NCBI GenBank assembly: GCA_964035795.1
Contig: OZ038320.1
Coordinates: forward strand, 7,896,671-7,960,670
DNA length: 64,000 nt
Direction: 5' to 3'
From: Pterobdella sp. o SKG-2022
Taxonomy: Eukaryota > Annelida > Clitellata > Hirudinida > Piscicolidae
The notes under the pieces were generated by a model. That model saw only the letters and a program-made list of their open reading frames with translations. It was not told the origin of the DNA and searched no databases. The position numbers and the translations under genes are program-made. Positions 40,440 to 53,864 of this stretch are shown here, one piece after another. The first letter of the stretch is position 1; each line of letters starts with the position of its first letter.

Positions 40440-43400
40440 ATATTTTTGACGTTTTAACAGTGTCTTGTATTGCAAATATCGTAGTTAGTTTAATTAAGAA
40501 AGTTTTCAAGTCGCTATCAATTTTTTTTTACAAATGAAAACTATGTTTTCATTAAATGTTTTATTATAAGTATGTTTTCAATATCTTTCATTTACATGGA
40601 TTTATTTTTAAATAAAAAACCAATGTTAGCTGTGATTATTATTAACAACTGAATTTTCAATTATTATAAAGTTTACGTTATACTAACAAAATGTTATGCT
40701 GTTCATCTTTGAATCATTTATTTAGTTCTTCAGTTTTTTAATTTTGATGATAATCAGTTTTCTCAGCTAAGTTTGTTGTAAAGTCTGGATATAGTTCACA
40801 AATATCTTATATATTTGTTGTTACCCTGTGTGATCCCACATAATTCCAGTCTTTCTCTATTTCTTTTAGTGCTTGCATATCTATTTTTGTTTAAGCAGTG
40901 ATTAAAATTAATAAATAGTCTTATAAAATTTTCACAGAAACTATTTTGTTTATATTAAGTTCAAACTGAGTGTTAAGTAAATTTTCATTTTGTAATTTTG
41001 CACCATTTCAAGCTCTCTCAAATTTCAATGTTAATAGCAGAGCTAATGGTTGAAAAGTCTAAAATACTTTAAGCAATTAGAAATTGCTAGTTTGTTTACT
41101 GTCTTTTAGATTTCAGAGTATTCAAATTCACACAAACTTTGTTGTGTACCGTATTGTCAAAGTATCGTCCCATAACCTTTACAAACCTGAAAACATTTTC
41201 AATTTGGTCAAAAATTTATCCTGTTAGATTTTGAAGTTGGATTTTTATGCTTTTTTATTCATTTTTTGATTGATTAAATGTGTAAAATATTCCCGTGTTG
41301 TTTTAAATCCAACAAAGCATTTAAACTTATTAGATCAATCTAAAGTATATGAATTCTTCATGTTTTAATAATTTAGATACTCAAAAGATAAGAAAAATTC
41401 ACAAAAGAGAGTTGTGTTGAGCATCATAAAAAACAATCAAGATGAGACTTCCTTGATATAGAATTGTATTTGGTACCTCTCTGATATTATATTATCTTTG
41501 CACGGATACCTGTCTGACTTTTATATATCTGTTATATAAATTAATATAAGTATAAAAAATTTATATAGCCCTTCTCCTGCATCGTTCAAAGGTGCTTCGC
41601 TATGAGCCGCTTAATTAGGGTAAAGCAGCAGAAACAGACTGAACGAATGGTTGCTAGAAGTTACCTGATGATGCTATAGAATAAATCAAAAAAGCTTCGT
41701 CAAAATAAAAAATTCAAATTTTTTCGTGTTCTTATGATTAAAAATTTTGAGGATAATTGCTTACAATGGTTGCTAAAAGATTCTCTCATTACTTAGTTTT
41801 TCAAGAATGAGAATATCAAACTATTGGGGTAAAAACTAAAGTCTTAGAGCGATATTAGAAGTGGGTATGATCCAGAAAAGCTCATTTTTTGAAGTAAAAA
41901 AGCTTATAAATAATTTCATGGTATATAAACTCAAATTATCAAACGCTAAATATAAAGACTTTCCATCTATAATAAACCAAAATACTTTAGTTGAATTGAG
42001 AAAATATATAGGAAAAATTCTCAAAGTCAAACATAAAAATGTAATGATAACAACAAAAAAAGTGATGGAAATGAATAAACTAATGAAAAAGTTCATTGAT
42101 GAAGTAATCAAGTTGAAAACTGATCTACAAGCAGAACTGAACAAAAAGTTTTGTGACTCAGCAAAATATTAAGCAAACCGATCCATAAGGTGTATAACCC
42201 ATCAGAAACACCGACTACGATGCAACCATACAACACCCATAACATAAGTACTCATTTTCTCATTGAAAAATTTTCAAAACCTTCTAAATAATTAAGCTCA
42301 TAACCACTTGCCTGAAGGGTAAAAACCCATTACTTAATTTGATAGCTTACCCACAAAATTATGTCACCAAATTGGAATAAAAATTCAGATTTTCATATGT
42401 CAAACAATAAAAATGCCAGACTTTTTCATACGCAGAATAACATATAAATAACTGCTACGTATAAGAAGCTTAATATAGTGGAAAATAAACAAAAATTTTT
42501 AATATACTTACCTCAAACAATACTCTCTAAATGAAAATTTTCAACACTACACCTTTTTTATCACTCTAGTTCTCAAACTCACATTTCATTTATACTACAC
42601 CATATAATTTTTGAAACTAAATTTGCTCAAAAATATACTTCCTGCACGCACTGAACAATACACAGAAATCTCTTATGAACACAAAGCAATAAGGCTCTTC
42701 ACAACGATGGGTCAAAGGCATGAAAGCCTCATTCTCTATATCCATAACATCGATAGAATATGATTAAATTATATAGTCTATAAGAGAAAATCAAACTAAA
42801 CTCAATAAAACCCAAACAGAAATAAAGTGCCACTTAAGAGTAACGGCGAGCTGTAACATTCCCTTCGTTCACTCAAAGTTAAAAACCTCTTACAAATTGA
42901 TCTGCATGTTGTTTATAAGAAACAAACGCGAAGTATTCATTGAGAAACAAGCCTGGGACTTCTCGGGAAAAAACCCTGTATTATCAAGTGATCATATGAT
43001 TTTCTTACAGAAAGCTTTGTGTTTGTTTTCTATAGAATAGTCAGTCTATTTCATTTGAACTGAATCAATTTTTGGAGTGACAACTGTATTCATGAAATTA
43101 AAAAAAATTTATTGCAAACAAAACAAAAAAGATAAATAAATAAATAAATTAATTAAAAAAATCAAGTAAATAAATAAATTTATTTAATAAATTAAGTAAA
43201 TAAACAAATAAATTAATTAATTAAATAATAAATAAATAAACAAATAAATAAATAGACATCTTAATTAATTATTTGATGAAAATTAATTCAAAAATTTTGT
43301 AAAAACTTTTCGTTATAACTAAAATGTCACGATTAGGAAGCCATTTTTTGATCATAAAAAATGAATGAATGTAACAAATTAATTGTTGTTTATTTAATAT

Positions 43401-44423
43401 ATATTACACTTGAAGACCAAAAGTGAATAATCTCGTTATACATACTAATAACAGGAAACCAATTGACACGATTAGTAATTTTTTTAACGATTACTCAAAC
43501 TTTTGCATTTATTCAATAAAATAAATATTTTCTTTTTCTTGCTTTGATTTAGTTTTTTCAACTACAGTTACTAAATTATTTGAAAAAATATTTTTCTTGT
43601 TGAGAAAATAATACAACAAATAAAAAATGCTTGCTATTAAAAAATCCGTCACAAAATGCTTTTGAAGTTGATTTAAATGAGTAATTACGATTATATGAAG
43701 TTTCCTGAAAAACTCGAGTGGTACCATTGTGCTTAGAACTTCACGCACTACTGGTTTTTAGCCAAAAATTTCAGTAATTTCCCGAAGCTTAAAATATTTG
43801 AATTGATTATTTCTCATTTTATAGAAAGTAATTTTCTATATAAAGGGAATCTCGATTGGAGATAATTTCATACCTGAAAGACCAAGAAAAGCTATGGCTA
43901 GAAAAGATCTTGTACTCTCGATAAAGATTTTGTGAGTTTTATATTAGTATTTATTGGAATGTTTATAAAAACTTTTTACTCAGAATTCAAATTTTTACGA
44001 CTTGAAAAAAAATGTTATTTTTAAAAGTGCTATATATTATTTGATATTATTTTATAGCGGAAAATAATTGAATTCAAAACAAATTGTTTTCTTAAAACAA
44101 TACAAATTTAATTTTTGATATCTGTAAGGCATTTGTAGAGATAATTAAAATAAAATTGAACCAAGAAAAAATAAAAGTTATTTGGAAAAAAATAATCAAA
44201 TATAAATAAACTTCAACGTGAAAGAAGAACACTCAACTTCATTATGCTAGCCACCTTTTTTCATAAAACCTTAGCGTATCCAATTTTGTTTCTGATCTTT
44301 AACACCCCTTCAAAAACACTGATTTCTTGTTGCATAAGAGTTTCGACTTGATAATTTTCGAATTTTTTTGTTAAAAATTGAGCTTGTCATCATAGTTGCT
44401 TATAAATGACCCGCATTATAATT
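40440..44423. other. Gene-poor AT-rich stretch
   Basis: No conserved gene recognised. An ORF at 41861-42172 (+, 103 codons; Lys-rich, coiled-coil-like end) has no known family and its composition fits the AT-rich background, so I do not call it a gene. 41665-41745 repeats 28570-28655 in reverse orientation. 43076-43265 is low-complexity (AAAT/TAAT)n. Confidence 0.5.
43076..43265. repeat. Low-complexity (AAAT)n/(TTAA)n tract
   Basis: About 190 bp made almost only of AAATAAAT and AATTAATT units with occasional C or G. Visible directly in the sequence. Confidence 0.95.
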
Positions 44424-44585
44424 GGCCCGCATAGCTCAGCTGGTAGAGCGTTAGACTAGTTATCCAAAGTAACCGAGTTCAATCCCGCGCGGGCCGACAA
44501 TTATACATACAAGGAGTAGCGCTCTGTAAATCATCTGTTGAGCTAACGAAACCCCAATATAGGGCGACTAAAAGTCGATCTATAA
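44424..44585 (+). repeat. SINE, tRNA-like head with tail type B
   Basis: The head at 44424-44497 has box A TAGCTCAGCTGG, box B GAGTTCAATCCC and a strong GGCCCGC/GCGGGCC acceptor stem. The anticodon loop CTAGTTA would read AGT (Thr), unlike AAT in the other copies, and the anticodon stem has one mismatch. The tail (ACAAGGAGTAGCGCTCTG, AACGAAACCCC, AGGGCGACTAAAAGTCGATC) matches that at 7808-7882. The head is the best preserved in the window, so a real tRNA gene is possible, but the tail argues for a SINE. Confidence 0.75.
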
Positions 44586-46069
44586 ATGATGGGGAATGAG
44601 TTTGATAGATTTAATTTTTTAGGATTTTGATCTCTTGTTAAAATCGCCTTTTAATTCGCAACACAAATCAATTACGAGTATGTTTGTAGTGGAAAACTTC
44701 AAGAGTACCTAGACCAGTGAGTATTAGGAAGTATGAATGCAAAATAATTAAATGCAATGTAATGTAATGTAAGATTTCCCAAATATGACAAATGTAATAA
44801 GTATTATTCAAGTATAACCAAATAAAATAAAATAAAAAAATAAGATTATATGGGAGAAAGGATTGTTGTTTGAAACAAAAACAACCATAATAAAACGTAT
44901 ATAAATGACATTTGGAAAACTGAGTTGATTTTAGGAATGTATTATTCATAATTAAATCTTTGATAATAAGCAAAAAAATGTAGAAACAAAACTTTAAATA
45001 AAAAAAATTCTTAGCTATTAAAAGTTAATTTTAGACACAATTTGAACAACTACATTGTCCTCATCTTCTTTTTTAATGGCACTTCCATATCCCCACAAAT
45101 GAAACCAGAAAGTGCTTATCTTTTTCTTTATGTAACATTTTTTAATATTAATTAAACAGTAATATGCTTTTCATCTTTTAAAACATTTTCATCCAGGTAA
45201 TGTCAGCCTTTATTACCCGCAAAAAACTTCCAAGATTTTATCTTTTTATTGTTTGTTGTTGCATAGGATAAAATTCTTGATAATCACAATTCATCTTCTT
45301 TCTATGGAAAGCAAAAAATGCGAGCCACCTTCGATTAGCGCCAGCATTTATTTCACAGAGTACGAAATCGTTATAGAATCACCCATATTTTGTCTAAAAA
45401 CTTTTCATCAATAAAATTTTGACCATTTGAAAAAAAAAGAGCAATTTAAATTTTTTTATGAAAAAACTTTATTTTGTGAAGTGATGCATAAAAATCGTTT
45501 TTAAGAAGCGAAATTACTAAATGACCATCTTGCTTATCAAGCTTTTCAATGTAAATATTCGAACAAATGACTATTTTTCTGAAGCTTTTGATGAACCTTG
45601 TGACTTAATTAGTTTTAAAAATTATTAAAATTTTTCCAAGCAAAAACTATTTTTTATCTGAAACATTCTTTGCTCACGAAACTCTTTCTACTTTCATGGA
45701 TATTCTGCCTCTTGACACCCAACATTTTTTTTTGGTTTATATTAAGTTAAAAAAATATCAAATTTATTTCTACAAAATTTTCTTCTCTAAACAGCTTTTT
45801 GTCCATCTTGAAGTATGGGTTGGTGCGTTATTTCGCTGAAAGTTCCATCCTTTTTAAGCCCAACCTTACATGATGGCAGTATGCAGTATAAATATGATAA
45901 AGCCTCATTCTTTCCTGTCCCTCTCGCTTCATCCTTCAATCCACACACACACCCAGTCATTCCTTTCATTGACCCCTTCTTTCTCCCCACTAATTTGATT
46001 TTTTGAAAAAAAAAAGAGAAAAAAATAATGTTTCGACATTATAAGAATTAATCATGAAGTGAGTTTTAA
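44586..46069. other. Gene-free AT-rich stretch
   Basis: No conserved coding signal on either strand. The overlapping opposite ORFs at 45787-46006 resemble no family. Confidence 0.5.
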
Positions 46070-47560
46070 TCACTTGGAAAAAGTTGTTGTGGAGGTTATG
46101 GATTTGAAGTGATTTTGGAGATTGTTCCGAAAAATTGATGCAACAACTTCAAATCTTCTGTTCACTAAAATGGTGAGAGCCTTCACTCTTGCTATGTTCA
46201 TTGTGTTTGATGATCTGAGTCTTTTTCTTTCAGACAATGAAGACACAGTTGATATATTCGATAAAAAATAAGAAGGGCTTTCCATTTTAATACATTTATG
46301 CACTTTTAGTATCATCTTGTATTGAATTCTTTCTTCAATTTTAAGCCAGTGTGAAACTTTCAAAACTGGAGTTATGTGATCAAACTTTCTAGTTCTTGAT
46401 ATTAATCTGGCTATCATGATGGACAGGATTTTCTGGGTTCGTAACTTGGGCAATCTCATTAGTACCATTTTTCCATAATCAATGCGACTGAATATCAAGG
46501 TTGGTACAAGTGATTCTTGGTTCAGGTAGTTTTTAACGGTTCTTATCTTCCTCAATGATGCAAATGACATTTGCAATCATTTGTTTATGTGAGTCTTCAT
46601 GCTTAGCTCTTTGTCAAAATAGACACCAAGATTTTTAACTGAATCAAAAGGAAGTATATAATCATTTAACACACGAACTGGTTGAGTTGGCAGTTTTCAT
46701 TTGCTTCTGCATGTTGAGAACCAAATTACTTTAGTTTTTGAACTGATAAGTTTCATTTGGTTGGCTTTCATCCAAGCTGCAATTTCATCAATACACTTTG
46801 ACATTCTTTCTTGCAACTTCATTGAAGCATCAAATGAGCAATGCCCATATAATTAAATGTCGTCGGCATATTGATGAACTCTCATATTGTAAGAAGCTGC
46901 AATCCTTTCCAAGTAAGCTGTGTATATAATGAACAAAAGCGGTCCAAGAACCGAACCTTAGTGTCCTCCAATAAAGTAAACGTTTATTGTTGATTCTGTT
47001 TTGGGGCATTTGATGTTGAATGATCTGCTGAAAAGGTAATCCCTAAACCATTCAAGAGTGAGGTCATTCAAGCCAAATGATTCGTTTAATCTTTTGATTA
47101 GTATTTGATGATCTATCTACTCAAAGGCAGGCGAAAGATTGAGAAGGACAAGAAGGGATATTGTTTTTTGTTAGATGCTTCCAAAATATCAGTAGAAACC
47201 TTCAGTAAAGCTGTTTTTGTTAAACGATGACGATGATAAGCTGATTGAAAAAATGATAAAAAATTATTGTTGTTTAGGTGAGTGACAGCTCTTGGAAGGA
47301 CTGTATATCTAAGATTTTTTGTAAGACCGGTTTTGATGAAAACCGGGACTTTTTGTATGACTATACTTGTCTCTGTGCATGCTTAGTTTCTTGAAGCAAC
47401 AATGGTTTCTTTTGTGAGTTGGAAAACTGCATCTTAGTGCTCACTTTTGTCGTTTTCGTACCCTCATCAATTGCTGAAACGTTACTTGTAAGTTTAACCT
47501 GCGATTTTCGAAACTGCTCCACCACTATGAGTTGAAAGACCTACACAAAAAGATTTTTAA
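46070..47560 (-). mobile_element. CR1/L2-like LINE, 3' part of RT ORF
   Basis: An open frame at 46576-46070 reads YLNQESLVPTLIFSRIDYGK, ITPVLKVSHWLKIEERIQYK and PSYFLSN, the C-terminal RT segment of CR1/L2/jockey LINEs. Upstream on the minus strand, broken frames hold the RT core with YADD (about 46865) and GVYFDKELSM. Many stops and indels show it is dead. The stretch 46985-47205 is very similar to 51955-52175, so both belong to one family. Confidence 0.85.
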
Positions 47561-48857
47561 AATATTATTTGTTTCAAGTTGCATCTGGTGTTGGGTATGG
47601 GAAAAACAGCAAACTATCAGCAAATTCCAAATCTTCTAGAGGTGTTAAAGATGTCTATTGAAGGCCGTTTTAATTAAGTGTTGTGAAAGCTTTCAAGATT
47701 CAATTTATTACCAGAAAAAACAAAAATTGGGAATGTAAGCATCAATGGATTACATCTATCTTCACTTTGAAAACCTCAGTTGCTAGACCCTATTAGTATT
47801 CGGCAGTGCAATCCTTCAGCAGTTATTCATGATGTTTGTTATTTTCTACGGGATTCTTTTGTTAGTTAAAATTTTCCAACGCTATTCATCACTTTTTAGT
47901 AGTAAATGTAGTCGATTAATCAAATTTAAATTCCATTATATAGGTTGCTCTAATATGATCCAAAGCGTTGTTTTGTGACCTGATTTTCTTAAAATCCTCC
48001 TGTTGGTTGTAAACATGGGACCGAAGAACTCTTTTCACTTTGTTCAAAAAGATCTTATTAACAATTTTTTTAAAATGGAGAGCAAGGTTATTTCTTTACC
48101 GTTGTCAAAATTTCCAAAAACTTCTTTTTTTAATTTTCATCATGAAATCTTTTCTTATACATTCGGTAGTTTTTCGTCTCATATTTTTGAAAAAAGTGGG
48201 TTAAATTTCAAAGAGGTTACTAAATAAAATTTTTTTCTTGGTTTAACCCTTTCTTTTGCATAATTTCAACCTTCCCTTCTTTGACAAACCTGATTTTTCC
48301 ATAACGTTTTATTTGAAATAGAATTAAATGCATATTGTTTACTATATCTTTATTTTTGAATATGTATCCTTCATTTAGAGACTAAGCCTAAAATAAAAAT
48401 TCAACATAAAAACACTATTTTCAAAATTCATTAAATTTAACAAAGCATTCCTTGACTCGAACTCAAACTATCAATTGCTGTATCATCAATAAATTTATTG
48501 ATTAGTTCATAGTTGATTTTAATAATTGGAAAGACATGAAAGTTTCATCTGCATAAATGAATCTAGAAAACCATTGATGAATAGAAACAATGGTAAAGAC
48601 CCTGGAATTATTTTATATATTTAAAAGATTTATATATAAGTTTTTATATTGTGATCTGACAAGATTGTGATTGTTTTGAAAAGAACGGGTAAAACTTTAT
48701 TCTATCTGAGAGCATATGATAAAGTTATATATATGCATGAATTATATGTGATTAAGTTTTTTACATCCATGTCCTAAAATAAAAACGTTTTTTGATCATA
48801 GAGATATATTGAAAATACTATAAACTATACTTTAACGAGCCACATATCAATTTGCAG
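47561..48857. other. Intergenic region upstream of NIDO-AMOP gene 2
   Basis: 1.3 kb of AT-rich DNA. It should contain the promoter and the short first exon of the surface-protein gene; neither can be placed. An ORF at 48003-48227 resembles no family. Confidence 0.5.
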
Positions 48858-51552
48858 AATCATACTGTTGCAACAGTCACTAGCAGTTGACTTTTATCCA
48901 TATGGACTAGACGACTACGATGCAACTTTGCCTAGAGTCGATGATGGATTCATAGAATTGAATATCAACACGCAGTTTAGTTTTTTTGGAGATGTTTTTG
49001 AAAAGGTTTTCATCAGCACAAACGGAATTATATTTTTTGGAGAAGGAAGTAGGGAATATATACCTAGCCCTTATCCTTTAGTGGGGACAAGATCAGTTGC
49101 TGCATACTGGGTGGACAGTGATCCAAGAAGAGGAGGAAACATATTTTACAGAGAAACATTTGATCAAAGTATTTTGAATGAGATAAGCTCAAAAGTGCAA
49201 CAAAGTTTCGTTCAATATGGTAGCTTCAGAAGCATATGGGCTCTGCTCATAACTTTCAACGATGTTCCAAGATATGGGTGTGACAATTGTTCACTAGTAG
49301 TGAATCATCAAACAATATTAACAACTGATGGAGTGAACTCATTTGTCATATTCCTTTATGACAAACTAGATTATAGTTTTGCTCAAATAGGGTTTAATGC
49401 TGGAGACGGTAGAAGATTCTACACTACTTCAAAATCAAGAACAAATGAATCAGGAACTGAAGCTCTTTATTCGAGTAATATCGGTAGACCAGGAGAATGG
49501 ATCTTTTCAATTGGAGAAAAAATAATTACTTCATGTAGTAACTTCTTACAAGTATATCCGACAAGATTATTGTATATTGGAAACCAAGACGTATTTTTAA
49601 CCAGGCCCTGCTTAACTTTTAATTCTACTGCAAATGTAGCATTTGGCTCGAAATCTATTGAATGCAAGGTGTCAGATTATTATACAAATAAATGTTCAAC
49701 ACCATATTTGGACAAACTTGGAGAAGTGAAAATTAGTTTATCAAACGAATATTTTTATTATGAAAATTTTGTAAACCTTGTTGATTATAAGAATCAGTTG
49801 AAAACTAGTTCTGAAACAGAAAACCAACCTCGAAGGGGTACAAATGATTTTACGTGGACATGTGATGGATTTGATAGCATTTCTATGCAGAATATTAGCT
49901 GGTTTCAACAAAATATATATACGAATGATAATGGAGATGTTGTGAAAGAAGAATATTATTCAAATGTGTCTTCAGACAATGTGGTAAGAGCTTTTGATCG
50001 GAATCTACATGCTGGTCTCATTATAAATTTGTATGTCCGAAATGAAACCGGTTACACATGTCAAATTATTTCTGAAATTAAAAGAGCCCGAACGTGTCAA
50101 CAATGGTATGATAAAGAAAAATCTAAAAATGAAATGGATAGTATTGTGAACAGAGAATCGACTTTGAACCCTTGTCCTCCCAGAATACCTAGTAACATTC
50201 CTGAAATTTTTGGAGGCTTCAGACAAGATCCAAATTGTAATACACGTAATAGAGCTTGTGTTTTCAATCCTGGGGCAAATGTATGTTATAGAAGTGTTTT
50301 CAATCCAAACGGAGTTTCTACTGAATGTTGCTACAACAATGCACACACACTAATCATTGGACCAGGAGGAGGAGGAAGTCTTAATATGCATGATCCCAGT
50401 GCTTCTATCACTCAGCATCTTTTGAACGACCTCTATCCATTTTTGCTCTGTTGCAAATGGTCAGCAAATTGTGATAAGTATTACGAAAAACGTCCATCGA
50501 TAACTTCTAGTGGCTTTATCCCACCTAGTCCTCCCATACTTGTTTCTGGAGATCCACATTTCACCACCATGGATGGCTTCGAGTATCAGTTCAACCCTGT
50601 AGGAGAATTTATTTATCTTCAAACTTCACAAACTGAAATTCAATGCAGAATAAGTCAATATCAAACTTATAAGGCTAGTTATTTTTCGGCCTTTGCGATG
50701 AAAATAGAAAATGAAGATACTATTCAAATTGAATTGAATTCCAGAAAAAAACTGGTTGTGAAAATGGCGTCATCATTGCTTGATTATGGAGTTTATCAGT
50801 TTGAAAATATAACTGTTGATTTCATTAATTCTTCAACCGTTACAATCGAAATGAAATCTGGTGTTTGGATGAAAATCATTGCCATGAGTGATATTCTTAA
50901 TGCCATTTTAACCTTGGAGCAAAAACTCAAAGGAAAAGTATATGGCCTAATTGGAAACTGGGATGATGACATAAGAAATGATTTGATGCTTCCAAACAAA
51001 ACTTTTATACCCATCAACTCAAGTTCTGAACAAATACATGATTCTTTTAGTCTTTCATGGAGAACGAATGAGCAAACATCCTTGTTCACGTATCCGCCTG
51101 GTTTAGCATGGGCTGATTACCAGAACGTGAGTTTTAGGCCATTTTTTGGCACACCTTCTGATAACCCTATTTGTCAAGGCGATAGTAGGTGCTTGTTTGA
51201 TCTGCATGTGACAAGAAATAGAAATTTATCTTTAAGCAATATTGTTATGAAACAAGAAAAAGAAGCTTTAAAGTTGGAACTAACATCAATTGCAAACACT
51301 TGTGTAAGCCAAATGAGCGTTCCGAACGGTGTAGTATCTGTCAACCGATATAACGAATCTTCATTTACTTATGAACTCACTTGTAATTCTGGATATAAAG
51401 CAAGTGGAGCTAGAGACTCAAAGTGCAGTTCAGGAAAGATATCAAATGATCTTGGATCGTGCGAATTATATTTGTCGGATGAAAGCAGTTCTCTTCGTAA
51501 AAGTCTACTAATTTTGTACTTTACATTTTTAGTCGGTATTTTCTTGTTTTGA
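48858..51552 (+). CDS. NIDO-IPT-AMOP-VWD-sushi surface protein, copy 2
   Basis: Same architecture and single-exon build as copy 1. The exon opens in phase 2 after the acceptor at 48857 and gives a signal-peptide end IILLQQSLA before VDFYPYG; a short upstream exon with the start codon is missing. NIDO at about 48960-49500, IPT-like at 49530-49740, AMOP at 50090-50495, VWD at 50525-51000, sushi at 51300-51470. The C-terminus (SSLRKSLLILYFTFLVGIFLF) is hydrophobic without a cytoplasmic tail, suggesting a GPI signal. It is nearly identical to copy 1 from DDGFIEL to NAGDG and from RESTLNPC to NPICQGD. It is clearly diverged between those blocks (about 49410-50155) and after 51185. It is flanked on both sides by LINEs of one family. 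Confidence 0.85.
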
Positions 51553-51949
51553 AGATTTATATATGAATCCATTTTAACCATGACTTTATTATTCTGTAGT
51601 GAATAAAAACTTGATATTGAAAACTCATTTAATAAAACATTGCAAGTTTTCATTTTTATGAAAAGGTCTTTTGATTCCAAAATTTCATTTCAAAAATTTT
51701 GGCAATATTTATTTGCTCTTTTTTGCATTGTTGTACTATTCGGAACAATTTTTTGCACATTTCGTTACCTTCGCTATTAATGACATTCTAAACACTTTTT
51801 CTATAGTTAACACCTGACTTCGAACTTGAATTCTTACATTTTATCCTTATTGAAATATATTTTTGATACGTAGTTCAAAAGTTTTTAAAATTATGACATT
51901 TTAAACCTCATGTTAAAAGTATAAAAAAACTAATGAGATATTTTTTGAA

Positions 51950-52690
51950 CGTTTGGTGTTGATTCTGTTTTGGGGCATATGACGTTGAATGATCTGTTGA
52001 AGAGGTAATTCCTAAACTATTCAAGAGCGAAGTCATTCAGGCCAAATGATTCGTTTAATCTTCTGATTAGTATTTGATTATCTATTAAGTCAAAGGCAGA
52101 CGAAAGATCGCGAAGGACAAGAAGAGATAATTTTTTGCTGTCAGCTGCTTCCATAATATCAGTAGGAACTTTGAAAAATCATCATAAAACCCACAAGAAG
52201 CATAACCTGTTCAGTACACAACCAAGACAATAACAGACCTAGACTTTGAACTGATTCTAACACAGATGTGCTCAAAATGAATGGAGTGCTTAGTAACATA
52301 CAGTGGCAAAAGTTCAAATCTAGCATTGACAACAGCTGCGACTTCTCTGTGGTTGGTAGTTTATTGATTTTGTCAGGCTTCCTTTGTCGTGCCTGTTCTT
52401 GAACCTTCCTGTCTGAGTAATCTAATGCAAACTGAGTCTGAATCATGCCTTGTTTCAGCTAAAAAAAACCCATTAATTTTCTTCATTTCCATTATTTCTA
52501 AAACATCATCAACCGTATTATTTAATGACCTGATGTTGAGAAAACCAAAAGAAATAGGAGAATCTTTTTTTTCTATTTCATGCCGGTATACAGAAGGCCG
52601 TGAAGATGAAATAAACTGAAGATGTTTTCGTTGTCTTTCTTGAACTTTTCGGCCAGCTCTGTTTGCACGGTAGTGCTATCTTAACCCGGC
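51950..52690 (-). mobile_element. CR1/L2-like LINE fragment (endonuclease start joined to RT)
   Basis: On the minus strand the part near 52617-52190 reads GFLNIRSLNNTVDDVLEIMEMKK and AETRHDSDSVCIRLLRQEG, the start of a CR1/L2 APE endonuclease. At about 52175 it switches to the RT block, very similar to 46985-47205 (LLVLRDLSSAFDLIDNQILI, LNESFGLNDFALE). The region between endonuclease and RT is deleted, so the copy is dead. Confidence 0.82.
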
Positions 52691-53864
52691 GGTGAATGGG
52701 TAAACACTATTGTGACTGAACTATTCAAGTCAAATGTTTTTGTATCATGGTGAAAATTAGAAACCTGCTATTCTATAAATATGTATCTGCCAGCTGACAA
52801 AAATAATTTGAGCGAAGTTTTTTCTAAAAACTATCAAAATATAGGATCTTAGGAATAGAAAAAGAAAAAATACCGGTTGGAAAAAACTTTCTGTCGTGAT
52901 TGGCAAGTTCTATATTTTAATAGAAATTTTTTTTGTTAAGGGTTTTTTAATCAACTAAATCTGTTTTTTCAAAAACTCTTAAGCCTTTAATCCTATATAT
53001 TCCTAACATATGAATTTTTTTACAAGTTTAGACCCAATTAAACTATTAGACTATATTAAAAGAGAGCTAAGCATATTAATCTATTTGAAATCGTGATAAA
53101 CATATTCCAAAAGCACGCAAAACGTAATTTACAACTTGAATTAGTGCAATAAAATAATTAACTAAAGGGAGGGATGCACAGCGATACATAGCCAAATAAT
53201 ATTACATACAAGTAGAGATTAATTCGAAACTGATTTTAAAGACGTGACATTAAATATGATGGCATCTAAATATTGAAAATGGGCTTCAATGCATGAAAGT
53301 GTTTGGTGGTTCGAAATTTTCTACTTTAAAATGCCATTTTGAAAATAATTGACAATTTTCATATAATTTGAATGAATACACGAATACGTAAAATGTAATC
53401 ACAATAAACTAAATTTTTATAACGCAGTAAAAAATATTTTTGAAGTTTAAACGCAAGTTCAAAATGAGAGCGTTCAAACCTCAATTGTCCACATAATAAG
53501 TAAATCACAATCACCAAATGAACGATGCTTATTCAGTGCGGATGGGAACAATTGCCTCCTTATGAAGACTCAAATCAGAATTTCAAAGAATTTTTTTTGA
53601 ATTTAAAGGTAATAATCTATAAAATATTTATGACTCAAAAAGCGAAATAAAAATATTAGGTAAGTGGAGATCTCGACAAACGTTTATTTCAATATTTTTT
53701 TATACTAAAATCAAAACATAGTAAGAACTTATCAAATGGTCATAAAAAAGTGATAAATGGGAATTAAAATAAAACCAAAACTACATTGTTAATTTAAAAA
53801 TAAATGACAGCAGAGGGTATAAAGAATGAATAGGCATGAGTAGTAACAAGAAGATTCATGTTCA

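Noticed and set aside
41861..42172. Lys-rich 103-codon ORF
   Set aside because: No family resemblance, AT-driven composition, and a similar ORF on the opposite strand; probably chance.
43076..43265. Possible satellite or centromere-like array
   Set aside because: No defined repeating unit longer than a few bases; simple low-complexity DNA.
48003..48227. ORF upstream of NIDO-AMOP gene 2 as its missing first exon
   Set aside because: It is not a signal peptide, is about 630 bp away and has no supporting counterpart upstream of gene 1.
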